A stretch of 64,000 nucleotides of DNA, from NCBI GenBank assembly GCA_025642075.2, contig JAODUO010000960.1, forward strand, positions 262,501 to 326,500. The letters run 5' to 3'. Of the stretch, positions 44,010 to 57,389 are shown in pieces (position 1 is the first letter of the stretch; every line of letters begins with the position of its first letter). Source of the stretch: Ridgeia piscesae (lineage: Eukaryota; Annelida; Polychaeta; Sabellida; Siboglinidae). The notes under the pieces were generated by a model that saw nothing but the letters and a program-made list of their open reading frames with translations, ran no database searches and was not told the origin of the DNA. The position numbers and the translations under genes were made by a program.

Positions 44010-44922
44010 AGCTTATAGGTATGTTATATCGTTGAACAGTTGGACTGTTTGCCTTAGTAGGGATGTCAAGAGAATTAGTGTAAATACTGTCAAACATTGG
44101 CTGGTGAAGTCATGTAATCTTCCCGATTTCTTTTGCTTCAAGGTCGCAAGTCATGTCGTCTTTTTATATTGACAAACCAATGCATGGTACTGAATTGGAA
44201 ATTTCTACCCCATGTTCAAACATGTTTCGTACATTTTCAAATTTGATTAATTTATTTATTTTGTGCCTTTTTATTTATGCATTACTAATTCTATCATTTA
44301 TCACAAATTAACTGTTTTGGGGCACAGGTTGCCAAGGAGATGTTGCCATGGGAGTTTCGACGCAGGCAAGGAAAGGTTAAGAACTGCTGTCTGTTACTAG
44401 CAAAATGTCAGCCAGGTATATACACGGGTGTAATGCCATAATAACAGTTTATATCGTTTTATATAATTTATACACGCCTGCACTTATGCACTCACACACA
44501 TGCAAACAGACACTCACAGTCTGCAACGTGCATAGACAGAGCCCCATCATTTGGACGGGTAAAACCCATTTTGAAAGGGTAGAAATATCATAGGAGGGGT
44601 AAAATTATTAGTAAAAAGAAATTCAAATAATGTTATACACCTGTATTGTAAATTATACTTTGAAAAAGATTGTCACACATGTGTACTTTATTTCAAATCA
44701 ACTGGCTTGTGTGTGTGGATTAAAATGAACATGGCTTCATAAAAATGTGTGACTGGGAAAACATTTACATTGTATAAAAGCTTGACAAATTGCTATTTAT
44801 TTGACCCATAGGTCGAGGAGCTGTTCATTTAAAACTGATGGTCTTATCTTCTGTGAGAAGTAGTCAGCTACCCAACTTTTGTTACACAAAACCTACAGTC
44901 AACTGTATTGAGGCACTTTTTC
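44010..44922. other. Non-coding stretch with dispersed repeat copy 2
   Basis: The repeat related to 35515-35700 lies at about 44540-44720 (CCATCATTTGGACGGGTA, GGGTAGAAATAT). Nothing else is recognised. Confidence 0.45.
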
Positions 44923-45560
44923 TTCACTTTTTCCCACTAGGTGGGGTCAGCGGCCCAAATTCTCGGTTTCCGGAATGTTCTCTCCTGGGCATTCTAGTGG
45001 TCATCCGCAATTCCTGCATGTCCCGTCGAACGCAATCCATCCATCTCCCTCTTGGTCTCCCTCTTGGTCTTTTTCCTGGCACTAGCATGTCAACAATTGC
45101 TCTCACTTCGTTGTTTTCTTCCATTCTCTGCATGTGTCCACACCAGCGTAGTCTCATTTCTCTGACTTTCTCTTGTATTTCTATTCACTCCTAGCTTCTT
45201 TCTGATGTCCACACTCTACTGTGTCTCTCAGTGTTACACCTTTAATTGTTCTCAACATTCTCATCTCTGTTTTCTTGAGAATCTGTTCTGCCTTCTTTCC
45301 AACTGTCCAACATTCTGCTCCATACAGAAGTACTGGTCTAATGACAGTCATGTAGAGCTTCATCTTTGATTTCCTTGGCATTTTCTTGTCACTGATGACT
45401 CCGGATAGGTTTCTCCACTTGCCCCACGCTGCACTGACTCTTGCTCTTACTGCTTCCCCTGAACCTCCTTCTTCACTGATGGTGACACCTAAATATTTGA
45501 ATTTATTCATCTGTCTGAGGCTCGTGCCATGGTTATTACCTATGTATATATACATAGTAT
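44923..45560 (-). mobile_element. LINE 3' end (reverse transcriptase C-terminal region)
   Basis: Minus-strand frames read NKFKYLGVTISEEGGSGEAV and RPVLLYGAECWTVGKK (45260-45500), then after a frameshift [17 protein letters not shown] and [16 protein letters not shown] (44990-45157). This is the conserved tail of RTE-like or related non-LTR elements. It abuts a (TA)n block and is 5' truncated. Confidence 0.85.
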
Positions 45561-45609
45561 ATATATATATATATTTATATATATTGGCTGTTACCTATAT
45601 ATATATATA

Positions 45610-45652
<43 letters not shown>

Positions 45653-45661
45653 TGGCTGTTA

Positions 45662-45725
<64 letters not shown>
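45561..45725. repeat. (TA)n microsatellite with TTTATATATATTGGCTGTTACC spacers
   Basis: Three TA runs are separated by two copies of a TATTGGCTGTTACCTA spacer (about 45582 and 45646), so TA growth and a ~65-bp duplication are combined. Confidence 0.9.
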
Positions 45726-45728
<3 letters not shown>

Positions 45729-48700
45729 TATAACATAATGCTAATGCTAATTAATACATAGATCATTTTGTTGTTGTCAGTGTCAATTATGTGGCTAATA
45801 TTAAATCACTTCATATTTAAACAATGAAAGTAACAATGGATAAGTAATTATTAACATTATTATTAAATTGGTCTTTTTAATTATTTTCTAAATCCATCTA
45901 TAATAAATGCCATATTTAACATAACGATCAGAGTCCTCATAATCTGCTTATGTTTGATGTATTTTGTCTTCAAATATATAGATAGTATACGTGCAAAACT
46001 CCTATAAAATAAGAATAAAATAAATTCCCATCACACACAGCTATAATATTAGTCAGTTCGCACAAATGGTTTTCACGAGAATTGTAACATGTAATTTGAG
46101 ACCATATTTTTGCGTCATTTAACTCACACTAACTTAACATTCGTCAGCAATTTTATCATTGGCTTTTGTAATAAAGCGTTCACATTTATCTTCAGTGAAT
46201 GACTCAGAAATAAAAACAACTTATTTTATTTATGACAACAAAAACTATTCCTTTCACCTGTTGTGTGCAAAACATGATCGTAACGAGTAAAAAGTTATTT
46301 TTGCGTTTTATCCACTCGGCCGCCGCTGCAGGTTTACGATTCAGGATCCTGTCATACGGAGGGAAATCTGTTTCCTTTCCTGGATTATTTCCCGGCAGGA
46401 ATCGGCGAACATGGGCATGGTCCGCTGGCGTTTCTTTGTCTATTTGTGCAGTTTAATGTTTGGTAATAAATGCCACCTGTCTGTTCGCCACCTGATTAGG
46501 CATTGTAAAATTGTAACGACCCACCATAAAGAGATATGGAGTTAACAATCCCATAGGCTGACGACAGGTCGTACCTGCAGGGCCACTCAGTGCGTGGCTG
46601 TCTCGGTAATTACACCTTGCCCCGCTGCGAGACCTGTTACCTTTCCGAAATAGCAAGACGCGATATTTTATATTAATCAAAATCGTGACGCGATTGCGGG
46701 CAGAAGTTGGTAAGATTTAATGTGATTTATCAAGATTTTACAAGACGTGACACATCATCATTTATTATCATACCTGGAGACGTGTCTGTTGAACGTAGCA
46801 ACACTTGTACATGTGATATTTTATGCTTATCAAAATTGTGATGCCACCGAGGGCGAGGGTATAATTTATCAAAATGTTATCAAATTTTTCAAAACAGTTT
46901 TTTTTACAATATTTAGCAACATTTTGTAAGATGTGCAACATTTTACAAAGTGGTTGTGTAAATAAATATGCCATGGTCATTTTATCCCGCGTGCTAAATG
47001 GGCTAGGAAATCACTGGCTTATTGTGAGTTCAACCATGTTTTACTATCAGCTGTGAATAAATTAATAAGAATAACACAAAGTTACGAAGATAACAAATAC
47101 TGATGGAAATATTGACTTCCTCTGAACAGATACAAATGAAAAGTACACAATATTTTTGAGAAAAAATTGACAATTTGAAAACAAAGTGATTTTTCTAAAA
47201 GAGGAAACAGAATTACTGAACTTCCTTCAGGATATTTCTTTTTTGACTGTGTTTCTCATTGTTAACATTTCCAGACTGTTACAGTGTCACCTAATATAGT
47301 AGACTCCTAGTGGTTGTCTCGTGGTTAAGGTCGTTGGATGACCTTCTTTGGATGACCTTCTAGTCAAACAAATTGTTTCAGTGACATCATCTGTCCTATT
47401 ACTAGGACATCTGCTCTATTTGTGAAGTCATCTTTTAAAATGACACTGGGAAATGTTTCTAAAGATAGGAAACATTTATTGTTAATAAGAAATGTGTTAT
47501 GTGGGAGAAAGGCTGAAATGTGGGATTCTCACAGTTACGAATATGTGACACTCACAGATACAAAGCGTGGGAATTTCCCATAAGAAATTGGAAATATACA
47601 TGTGTCATCATTGTGATAAATTCCTACGGTTTTACACCTTACCATGAGAATTATGTGATGTGTCTGTGATCTTGGCAAGAAATGACATTACTTAAGAATC
47701 ATCAGGTACCGGTATGTGTGAAATAGTGCTAAAATAATTAAAGGGAATTCTGTTTAATTTAGGTATGTACCGCATAAATATGAATGGGATGGTATTGTAG
47801 ATTAAAAAATACATTATGTTAAAATGTGCCGAAATTCAAAATTCTGTCTTAGTAAAAAAAGTAAAAAGGAGATGTGGTCAGACCATAGATATAAATAGAA
47901 CACACTTGTAGAAGTATAGAGGAAAGATTCATGATGTAACTCTATGGATCAGAATGCACCCTGATATATATTGGAACATGGGGGGTCAACATTTTTTGCA
48001 GCCGCACTTCTAATTTCAGATTTCATTTCAGACTCTACTCCACGGTAGATGGGGCACATATAAAATGGGTTGGAAAAAGGAAAAATTTCACCGGTACAGG
48101 AGAAGACCTGGATATGCATCTGTGTTGTAATTACTGTAATTTAACCATAGAATGGTAAAAAAGCATAAATTCACTTTGAAAACCAAACACTTTTCTAGCA
48201 TCTAAAAAGAACAAAATAACCAGATAAGTGAAAACAGTCATTATAAATATAAACAATATTACCATTAAATCACATGTAATCTTATTTTATTGTAAAAACA
48301 GGTATTCTAAACAGTTAATATCAGTTGACCTTATGTGGAGTAATTGTAAAATTACAATTGTAAAACAAATATTTTAAGCTGTGTTATTTCTGCCTTATGT
48401 GCCAGTAGGTGTAAATGAGTACTTGGTAGTTGTAACTGATCTGTAATGATATAACTTAGTAGTAATTGGAATTGAAGTTTTATGATGCTGTGGAATTAGT
48501 CATATAATTGTAATGAAAACCAACACTGCCTAGTATCGCTGACTATATTTGGTGTGAAGATTAGCTAAAGTTCTGTCTTTCAACATAGACTGTAATGCCA
48601 GCCTTGAAGTAAAGAAAGACCATAAATAGTAATAAAAATGTAGTCTTTGACCTAAAGCCCTTTTCACAGTGAGACAGTCTAGAATAAGTTGAATGATGCC

Positions 48701-51700
48701 GAGATAAAACCCACTTTGAAAGCGATTCCTTGAATTTACCTTGAATCCTCTTCTACGACATAGATTAGTTATTCTGTTAAAATATGCAACATTTTAATGT
48801 TTCGTGAGAAAAGTTATCCTGACATCATTGCATCATGGTGAAAGGGAGAAGGTTCTTAGTTCAATAAGAAGTATCAATGTGTGTCACTTGTCACTCGACC
48901 TGCCTTCAAAGTTGAGCCATTCTCAGGCCACGAAGCTGAATCAGGAACATGGCTGGACTGAGACAGTATACCCACTAACACTAGAGGCCATGGCAAACAA
49001 TTATTGAACAACTGAAATGTTCTTGTTATTTCTCCTAATGATTATACAACTTCAGCATCATGTGACTATTCCTGCTAATTCTGATGGCTGTTCCACTATT
49101 CCGCTATTCAGAAACATCACTTCACTGTGACAGCGAATGTTTATCGTGTGGTAACATTTGTCTCATCACTATTTTGGACTATCCCGGTAGTTCATCTGAA
49201 ACAACTCACTGAGTGAGTTAGATCTTGCATTGAAAGAGAACTTACCTTTAAAAGGGTTTAAGATAAAATAAAACGTTAAGTGGATGTATTCAGTAGGCTG
49301 TATGTGTCCATACGTCAGTTGAATGTTTTCATTTCACTGACAATCCGACTTTGCATACATTTTACTCAACTCAAGATATTTTTTCTGCTTTCATTTTACT
49401 TTCAGATTACCATGAGAATAATTATTAGCAGGAAGTATATGACTCTTAAATTTAGAGATAAGTTACAGTGACAGACAAGAACAGTTTTGTTCGTCAACAA
49501 TCTGGGAATTGAAGAGAACATATCGCACGCCAAAATAGCACACTATAAAACATCAACTGGTGAATATGCTACACAGCATAATAAAAACACAAGACCAGTA
49601 GTTTTTGCCATGTGTGTATACCCCTACGAATGGTTTTCCTCACCAGAGATACAGTAGTGTTGTTCGTAGTTGCTGGAACAAATCCAGGTGACCTTGGTGC
49701 ACCATTTTGCTGCACCACAGTAATTTCCCGGACACTGTTTCCGGACACACGCTATAAACTGCAAGTTCATGGCATTTCTCAGTCAAGTGTGTAATCTGTA
49801 CTCCCTGATATTGTGTGAAATGAGCACTCCCTCATATTGCTTTCGCACAAAAATGACAGCGGTGCTCCCTCAAAGGTTTCCGCGTAAGAGAATTGTCATT
49901 CACGGGGTAAACACATATCTAATATGAATCACATTACAGGGGTTTTGCAACTTTGATGTCCTATTTTTTGTTGTTGAATTAATGGTACACGGTAGTTTAT
50001 ATTACAAAATATTACGTAATTGCTTAGATCCTGGAGGAATAAAAGTTGGTTTAAAAATATACCACTCATGCATGTGTGCAATCACGCATTGACATGCACA
50101 AATGTATGCGAATGCAACACGCACACAAGCAGTTTATATGCAGTAATTTTTGCAGATATAACTTAATTATATTATTATTAAATTATCATAACTTAGACAT
50201 TTATAGATAAGACAGTAACAGTTTTAGATCATAATCTTATAGATGCACACAGAGAAGCTGACTGCTAGGGCCATGCAGTGTACTCAATGTGCAGATGGGA
50301 CTGGTGCAATTAAAGTAACATGCCATTACTTGAAGTATCACTGTCAGATTGCTGCCTAATTACCTCGGCCATTGAAGACCTACACCACTTGGCCACACCT
50401 GGATACCTGCAAGAATTGTCTCACCTGTGAGGATGCTACCCCTGTCTCAGGTGCCAACCCAACACACGGCCACGGCAGACAATTTACTCCTCGTTTTTCA
50501 TCCTCTGCCACAGAGCAGTTGTACGTGAATGAACAGTTGCAGGCAGCTATGCGGCAGCCGTAACGCTGCACGACCACAGACCGTTTCATTGGCTGAGCAG
50601 CCCAGGAACCGAGGAATATATGTGCATATTGAAATTTACGTTTCGGCTGCAGTGGAGCCATCTGCGGCTGATTTGGGTGGGGTTTCAGGGCCCTTGACTT
50701 TAATGGGCCCTAAATTGATTGTGACGATGACAGAACCATGCCGGCTGTCCTGTTGTACTGAACATTAAAATCGCTTTTGTGTCCCCTAAATGCATCTTAA
50801 ACACCTGAGTCTATTTTTGCTCTTGTCATGTTTAGAAAACTATAAATTGTCTGTGTGTTGTGATATCATAATTGCTGATTAAGATATTTTTTATATACTT
50901 TTCAGAATTAACTGATTAGTTGTATTAGACGTATGTAAAAATATCCTTACGTACATTTGTCAAGCATATGTTTTTGGGCCAATTAAACCACCTGTTATCT
51001 TTCAAAAAATCCCAGTCTTAAGTGTCTAAATAAGAATACTTGTTCTGTTTGTTCAATCGTAGAATATTTTTATTCCAACAATTTGTCACGCATGTAAAAA
51101 TAGCAGGCACATTAGACGCTGTTAGTTGCTTGGCTCACAGATTCCTCTATTATTCCTGCCATCAATTTATTTTAGCCGATATGAAATATGGTTTCTATCA
51201 GCAATTTCACATTTATGCACTTTGACGCAGATTTCAAGGCGGCAACAATGATAGATATGGTCTACCGAACACATAAAAGCGTTAGTAAAATTGAGCGAGC
51301 TGTTTGTGAGATCAATCACGAAGTGTTCTTGCAACCAGTGGGTGGGTTTGTGGCAGAAACCGTTTGGTGAGTTATCGTCTGGGTTTGTCAGAGTCAAACT
51401 GTGCTGGGAGCTGATATTGGCTGACCGACTGAGTTTAGTCATTAATTATGATTTGGAGAGAGAATTGTTAGCAATGTAAACAGGAAGTTGAATTAGGTTC
51501 AGCATAGACGACTGTGGATGATCATTTCAATAATTTAAGTTATAAGTGTTGTTGGCGAGTGAAGGAAATATTGAAACGGTGGTTGAACGATTGAGAAATG
51601 ATAGAATCAATGAATATTTGAAAGATGGCATGTATGAAGAATTGAATAAGGAAATATTTTATAATACTGAATGATTAAATGGTCAAATGATCACATGATC

Positions 51701-53470
51701 ACATTAATGATTGTTTGGATTAGTGAATAAGTGAGTTAAAAAATGACTTAACGAGTGCGTGAGAATATTTTGGAATTAATATCAATGTTTGAACAAATGT
51801 ATTTTTTTATTGATTTTTTTTTTAAACTTTTAAAAAACATTCACACAGAGACAACAAATCTTTTACGTTCACTGAATGTGTCTGGATGCATGAGTGCACA
51901 TATGTGTTGTACTCGCTTGTGTGGGTGCATGGTTCTTGGGAAACCAAGCCTTGTATCCGAGGGACACTTCCCCATAAGCCGTTAGATTATTTGTGCTGGA
52001 ACACATCATGGAAGGAGATAATTTTTATTTCCTTCTCGGAAAGTTGAGCTTTGCATGTAGGGAGTGGTCAGTAAACATTCTCATTAATGTGTCGCAATTA
52101 ACCTCTCTTTTCTGCCTTTCCTATCCACTATCTATGGTGAAATTGGTAGGAAGTACTTTCATGTGAGTGGGAGTAGTTGTATAATTAGCTCTGAGGCTAG
52201 TGGCATTGTCATATTTGTTGTTTATAGCTTCTCTGTTGCCGGTGGAGGCAGTATCAGAAAAGGGTACTTTTGTTAAAATCATAAAAACTGTTTTTCTCGT
52301 TAGGTGAAATAAACCAGAATGCATCTATTTAATGTCATCCAAAACTATATGTTATTTTTTTAAGTTTAATTATTCCTATCTCATTTAAATAAGTAAATTC
52401 AGAAGTAATAACAATGAATAAAGAGATGTATTTTTAATTTAGAAACAGGCCTTTATGCAGGATAAAGACTGTGGCTGTCCAAATAGTTTGTGGACTTTTT
52501 TGCTTCTAAGTTACACCCACCCACTTGGTCTTCCAGTGAATGTCCTCCCTGTCCAAGACAACAAGTTTCTAGTTAAAGCTGTGTTTAGAAATAATCATAA
52601 TCTTACTTTGGCGCAGATGTTGAAATGTGACATTTCCCGTTCACACACTGGTGACATGTGACGCCGGCTCAGATTTTGCTGTCAAATCATCTGTGTGCAA
52701 AAAGGTCCCCAGTACACGTGTCAAATTGTCATGTTTGTAACATCTTCTCCAAAATATCTATATAAAAATGAGTACATTTTTGGCTGATAGTTTATCTTGG
52801 AGCCATGAACAATATATTGTATATGTAATTAGGTGACTGTTGGTCTGGAATGGAACCAAGCAATGACCTGTGATGAATCGATTCCCATGGTCCATTAGGT
52901 ATGTTTATGCTTGACCTGTGGTCAGTTTATGTGTCAGTGTGACATTCATGGCATATCTTTATGTCCATGATAAGATGTCCAGCCACTGACTATTTCAACT
53001 GAACTCCAGGACAGTTCACTTGGCAATGTTCTATTAACTGACCAGTCTGTATATAGAATGTTTACAGTGTTTTGGCCTTATAAGGTCTCATTCAAATGTT
53101 CAGCCTTTTTATAGAAGAATCGTCAAGCTGACCTTTCTTAATGCTGGCACTGAGAGTAAAAAGACTGGTCACTGTCAGTGACCATTAGTGACCATTGCCA
53201 GCATGCTTGTCGTCCATTGTCATTGGTTCATTTTTATCCCAAATTCTGATTGGAGCGACATTGATGTGACCCAAAGTCATGAGGGATACAGAGACAATCC
53301 CCAATGTTGAGGGCCAGGTTTTTACAGCAAATATGCCAGGTGATGTAAGAGAAGATTTGGGCTATATTATATATTTTCATTGTTGCTTACTTGATTTGTT
53401 TGTTAGTTATGCTAATTAGTACCTGCCCCCTGCTGAGCTAGACTGTCACAGCTGACAACAAGGCTTAAAC
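45726..53470. other. Long non-coding stretch, no gene recognised
   Basis: Mostly AT-rich. Open frames (such as 46232, 49280, 50380 and 52455) are under 95 codons and lack domain patterns or good paired splice sites. No RNA gene, SINE or LINE relic was identified. Recurring TGACC/GGTCA strings occur at 52850-53200. It could be intronic to a gene whose exons are outside the window. Confidence 0.4.
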
Positions 53471-53472
53471 AC

Positions 53473-54755
53473 ATTGATTCCATAGCTCTGTAGATACAAC
53501 TTTGTTGAACTGAGTGATTCCACAGCTCTGTAGATATAACCTTGTTGAACTGAGTGATTCCACAGCTCTGTAGATATAACCTTGTTGAACTGAGTGATTC
53601 CACAGCTCTGTAGATATAACCTTGGTGAACTGAGTGATTCCACAGCTCTGTGGATATAACCTTGTTGAACTGAGTGATTCCACAGCTCTGTAGATATAAC
53701 CTTGTTGAACTGAGTGATTCCACAGCTCTGTAGATACAACTTTGTTGCACTGAGTGATTACACAACTCTGTAAACTATATACAACTTTGTTGCACTGAGT
53801 GATTCCACAGCTCTGTAGATACAGCCTTGTTGCACTGAGTGATTCCACAGCTCTGTAGATACAGCCTTGTTGCACTGAGTGATTCCACAGCTCTGTAGAT
53901 ACAGCCTTGTTGCACTGAGTGATTCCACAGCTCTGTAGATACAGCCTTGTTGCACTGAGTGATTCCACAGCTCTATAGATACAGCCTTGTTGCACTGAGT
54001 GATTCCACAGCTCTGTAGATACAGCCTTGTTGCACTGAGTGATTCCACAGCTCTATAGATACAGCCTTGTTGCACTGAGTGATTCCACAGCTCTGTAGAT
54101 ACAACCTTGTTGCACTGAGTGATTCCACAGCTCTGTAGATACAGCCTTGTTGCACTGAGTGATTCCACAGCTCTGTATATACAGCCGTGTTGCACTGAGT
54201 GATTCCACAGCTCTGTAGATACAACCTTGTTGCACTGAGTGATTCCACAGCTCTGTAGATACAGCCTTGTTGCACTGAGTGATTCCACAGCTCTATAGAT
54301 ACAGCCTTGTTGCACTGAGTGATTCCACAGCTCTGTAGATACAACCTTGTTGCACTGAGTGATTCCACAGCTCTATAGATACAGCCTTGTTGCACTGAGT
54401 GATTCCACAGCTCTGTAGATACAACCTTGTTGCACTGAGTGATTCCACAGCTCTGTAGATACAGCCTTGTTGCACTGAGTGCTTCCACAGCTCTGTAGAT
54501 ACAGCCTTGTTGCACTGAGTGATTCCACAGCTCTGTAGATACAGCCTTGTTGCACTGAGTGATTCCACAGCTCTGTAGATACAGCCTTGTTGCACTGAGT
54601 GATTCCACAGCTCTGTAGATACAGCCTTGTTGCACTGAGTGATTCCACAGCTCTGTAGATACAGCCTTGTTGCACTGAGTGATTCCACAGCTCTGTAGAT
54701 ACAGCCTTGTTGCACTGAGTGATTCCACAGCTCTGTAGATACAGCCTTGTTGAAC
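53473..54755. repeat. 40-bp minisatellite, about 32 units
   Basis: Unit: GTTGCACTGAGTGATTCCAC plus AGCTCTGTAGATACAGCCTT. Left units (53490-53735) carry GAACTG and ATATAACC variants; right units carry GCACTG with ACAGCC or ACAACC, and some CTCTATAG. A divergent unit with an insertion (53750-53795) marks the boundary. Because 40 is 1 modulo 3, the minus strand stays open in every frame; these frames are artefacts. Confidence 0.97.
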
Positions 54756-55024
54756 TGGGATCTGTAGACACATAGGCTGGGAGTGTAGATACAGCAATCT
54801 TGCACTAAGTAGATATGTGCTGTAGGACTTCAGAACTGGAAGAATCCAGACATGCCAAAAATATCAGCTACAACCTTGTTGAACTGATGCGATGATGTGG
54901 TGTTGAACTGAGGGAGCTGGCCAGCCAGTCATAAGTGTGCTAAGTACAGCTTATAGTGTTCCCCAGTTGTGTTGCATTCTATTTTCCAAGCATCTTTTGA
55001 TTCCTGGGGTGATGTTATAACAAC

Positions 55025-55106
55025 ACACCAGGTGGCGTGGCGATCACTGACAGGTTTGCCACCAGGTGGCGCGGTGATCACTCAAGGCTCTGCCACCAGG
55101 TGGCAT
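55025..55106. promoter_or_regulatory. Triple CTCF-like motif in a 34-bp tandem repeat
   Basis: (C)CACCAGGTGGC occurs at 55025, 55059 and 55093, each spaced 34 bp and followed in two copies by a GATCACT string. The core resembles the CTCF-binding consensus known from bilaterians. Binding is inference. Confidence 0.4.
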
Positions 55107-57239
55107 GTCAAAGAGGGAAGTGGAGCACCAGTTGTGCCAGATTGGTGGACTTTACTGCTGCTGGTTATCTGTCATTTCTTGGTGTGTTTATAGCCCGGGA
55201 TACCTGTGGTTTAACTATCCCAAGTGTCCATATCTCACTGGCATCTTGCTGGGTCTTTGGTCCATAAAATAAATAATTATTAACCTCATTGACTTTGGGT
55301 GCAGTAACTATTTCTGGTATTGTAAAATTGTGCATTATATGGCTGACTTAATCATCAATCCATGGTAGCCAGGTGTGAATAAGAAGATTGACAATGGCCA
55401 GGTGCGACAATCTGTTTATTGGGTTATTGTAATACCCAGGCACTGCAGTTTTTAACTCATTAATTGCAAGTTTATTTTCAGCATTGGTGTGTATATTTAT
55501 AGGAGTGTGTCATTGTAACCTGTTGTGGAGAATTTTGTTAAATTAAAATTTCCATAGCTGTGAATTTACATACACTACAAATTTGACATAAATGAGGATA
55601 TGAATTAATTGTTGTATTAATCAAATTAATAATAACTATATTATGAATAGTTATTATAGATATTTCTCATAGATATCATCCAATTAAGGTATTTACATAA
55701 CTTATTCCTTGTATTCATTTCACGAATTCCCACATTAAAAACCTCAAATCCAAAGAGCAGGAACTAGTTCACTTATAGTATTCAATGTTAGTTGATTAAA
55801 ACATTTGAAAACAATGTGTAGTCTGTAAGTTTCTCAAGGTGGAACGACATGAGTATTGAAATAAACCAAGAAATCAGAATGGCGTTACATCCATGAAGAA
55901 TAATAGTATTAATTGGTTATGATGTACCAATTAAAGTTGACTAAACACACACTGCTACATACCCCAGTCTGTCTATTGTGATGCAAACAGCTCATCTGAG
56001 TGTTTGTCAGAGCAATTGCAAGGAGCACCCCTGAATGTGAACCATCCTCTGCAGAAACATGTCACTTCTGTGAATCTATCTTTGTGCCCACAGCTGCTGT
56101 CTTCAACCCACCAAATCTAGAAACACCTGGCTGTGTTTCTGTGGACCCTGCAGAGCTCCACTGATTACCTAACCAGCCCCTCCCTGCCCTCATTAAAACC
56201 CACTCACCCCCTCCCATGATGTGTTCACCCCATCAAGTCCCTCCCATCACCTTCAGAATTGCCTTTCCTCCTTAGCCCATTTTGTGCATTCACTCCATGA
56301 CAGCTACTGGGAGGTGTAGCTCCCTGTGAGGAATTCCCCATTCCCCATCCCACAGGGACAAGCCTGCTGCTCCTGCAAGATGGGATGGAGCTCTCTATTC
56401 CCTTACACCATCTGGGAGGAACCTGGATGGATTGGGTTTAGCACCAAGTGTTTATCTAGTCAAGCCTCTTAACTACCATTAACACCTTGTTATGTCCTGA
56501 AATATGGGCTGCTTCCCAGGTGCCCAGTGGGAATTCACCAGGGGAGAGGGAGCAGGAATAGACAGGGAATGGGTTGCCTGCAGGGAGCAGCTTGTGTAGT
56601 ATATACCTCTACAAGACACACTGCACTGTGTACTTAAATAACAGTCCAATTAATGTTTATCAATGAAGAAACATGTAGTGCTCCATTCAGTTTACTGTTA
56701 ATCAGCTGATGGTGTATGTACAATTACAATGTCAGTGAGTAAGCAAGTTACAATATCTAAAACATTTAATTACACTTAATTACAATTATAATTGACTATC
56801 TCATGTATCTGATACTTGAGGTAGTTAGCAATCTCCAGTTACAAAACAACTACAACTAAACATGTTTAATGACTGATTGATTACAATTGTTCGTGTCTGA
56901 ATGTAAAGTTCAACTTTGTTTAAAAAACATTACTTGTATCAATACTGCTAGTTTGAACATGTGCTTAAGCAATTTCATGCATTCTTGCAAACATATTTGT
57001 TTGAGTGTCATGATCATTTCCATTACACATCAGCATGAAACACAATCACAGTGTCAATCTATTACGGTTGTAAGTAAAACTTCATGTAAAGTTCCAACAA
57101 ACAAAGTTGCAATTACAGGTGAAATCCTCCTTATTTGGATGACATAATTCTACTTGATAAATGTCATTTTATCCATAATTTTCATTTGTGAAGGAGGTTA
57201 GAGGAGTATTTTATCCTTTATTTTTATTCATAATACATT

Positions 57240-57289
<50 letters not shown>

Positions 57290-57299
57290 TGGAACATGT

Positions 57300-57389
<90 letters not shown>

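Noticed and set aside
50380..50661. 93-codon minus-strand frame with several Cys
   Set aside because: No signal peptide or spaced-cysteine family pattern recognised; overlapping frames are open on the other strand.
53473..54755. CRISPR-like appearance of regularly spaced repeats
   Set aside because: Units are contiguous without unique spacers, and the DNA is eukaryotic.
53412..54805. Long minus-strand frames of up to 274 codons in the 40-bp array
   Set aside because: All frames are open because the unit has no stop and is 1 modulo 3; none begins outside the repeat with supporting context.
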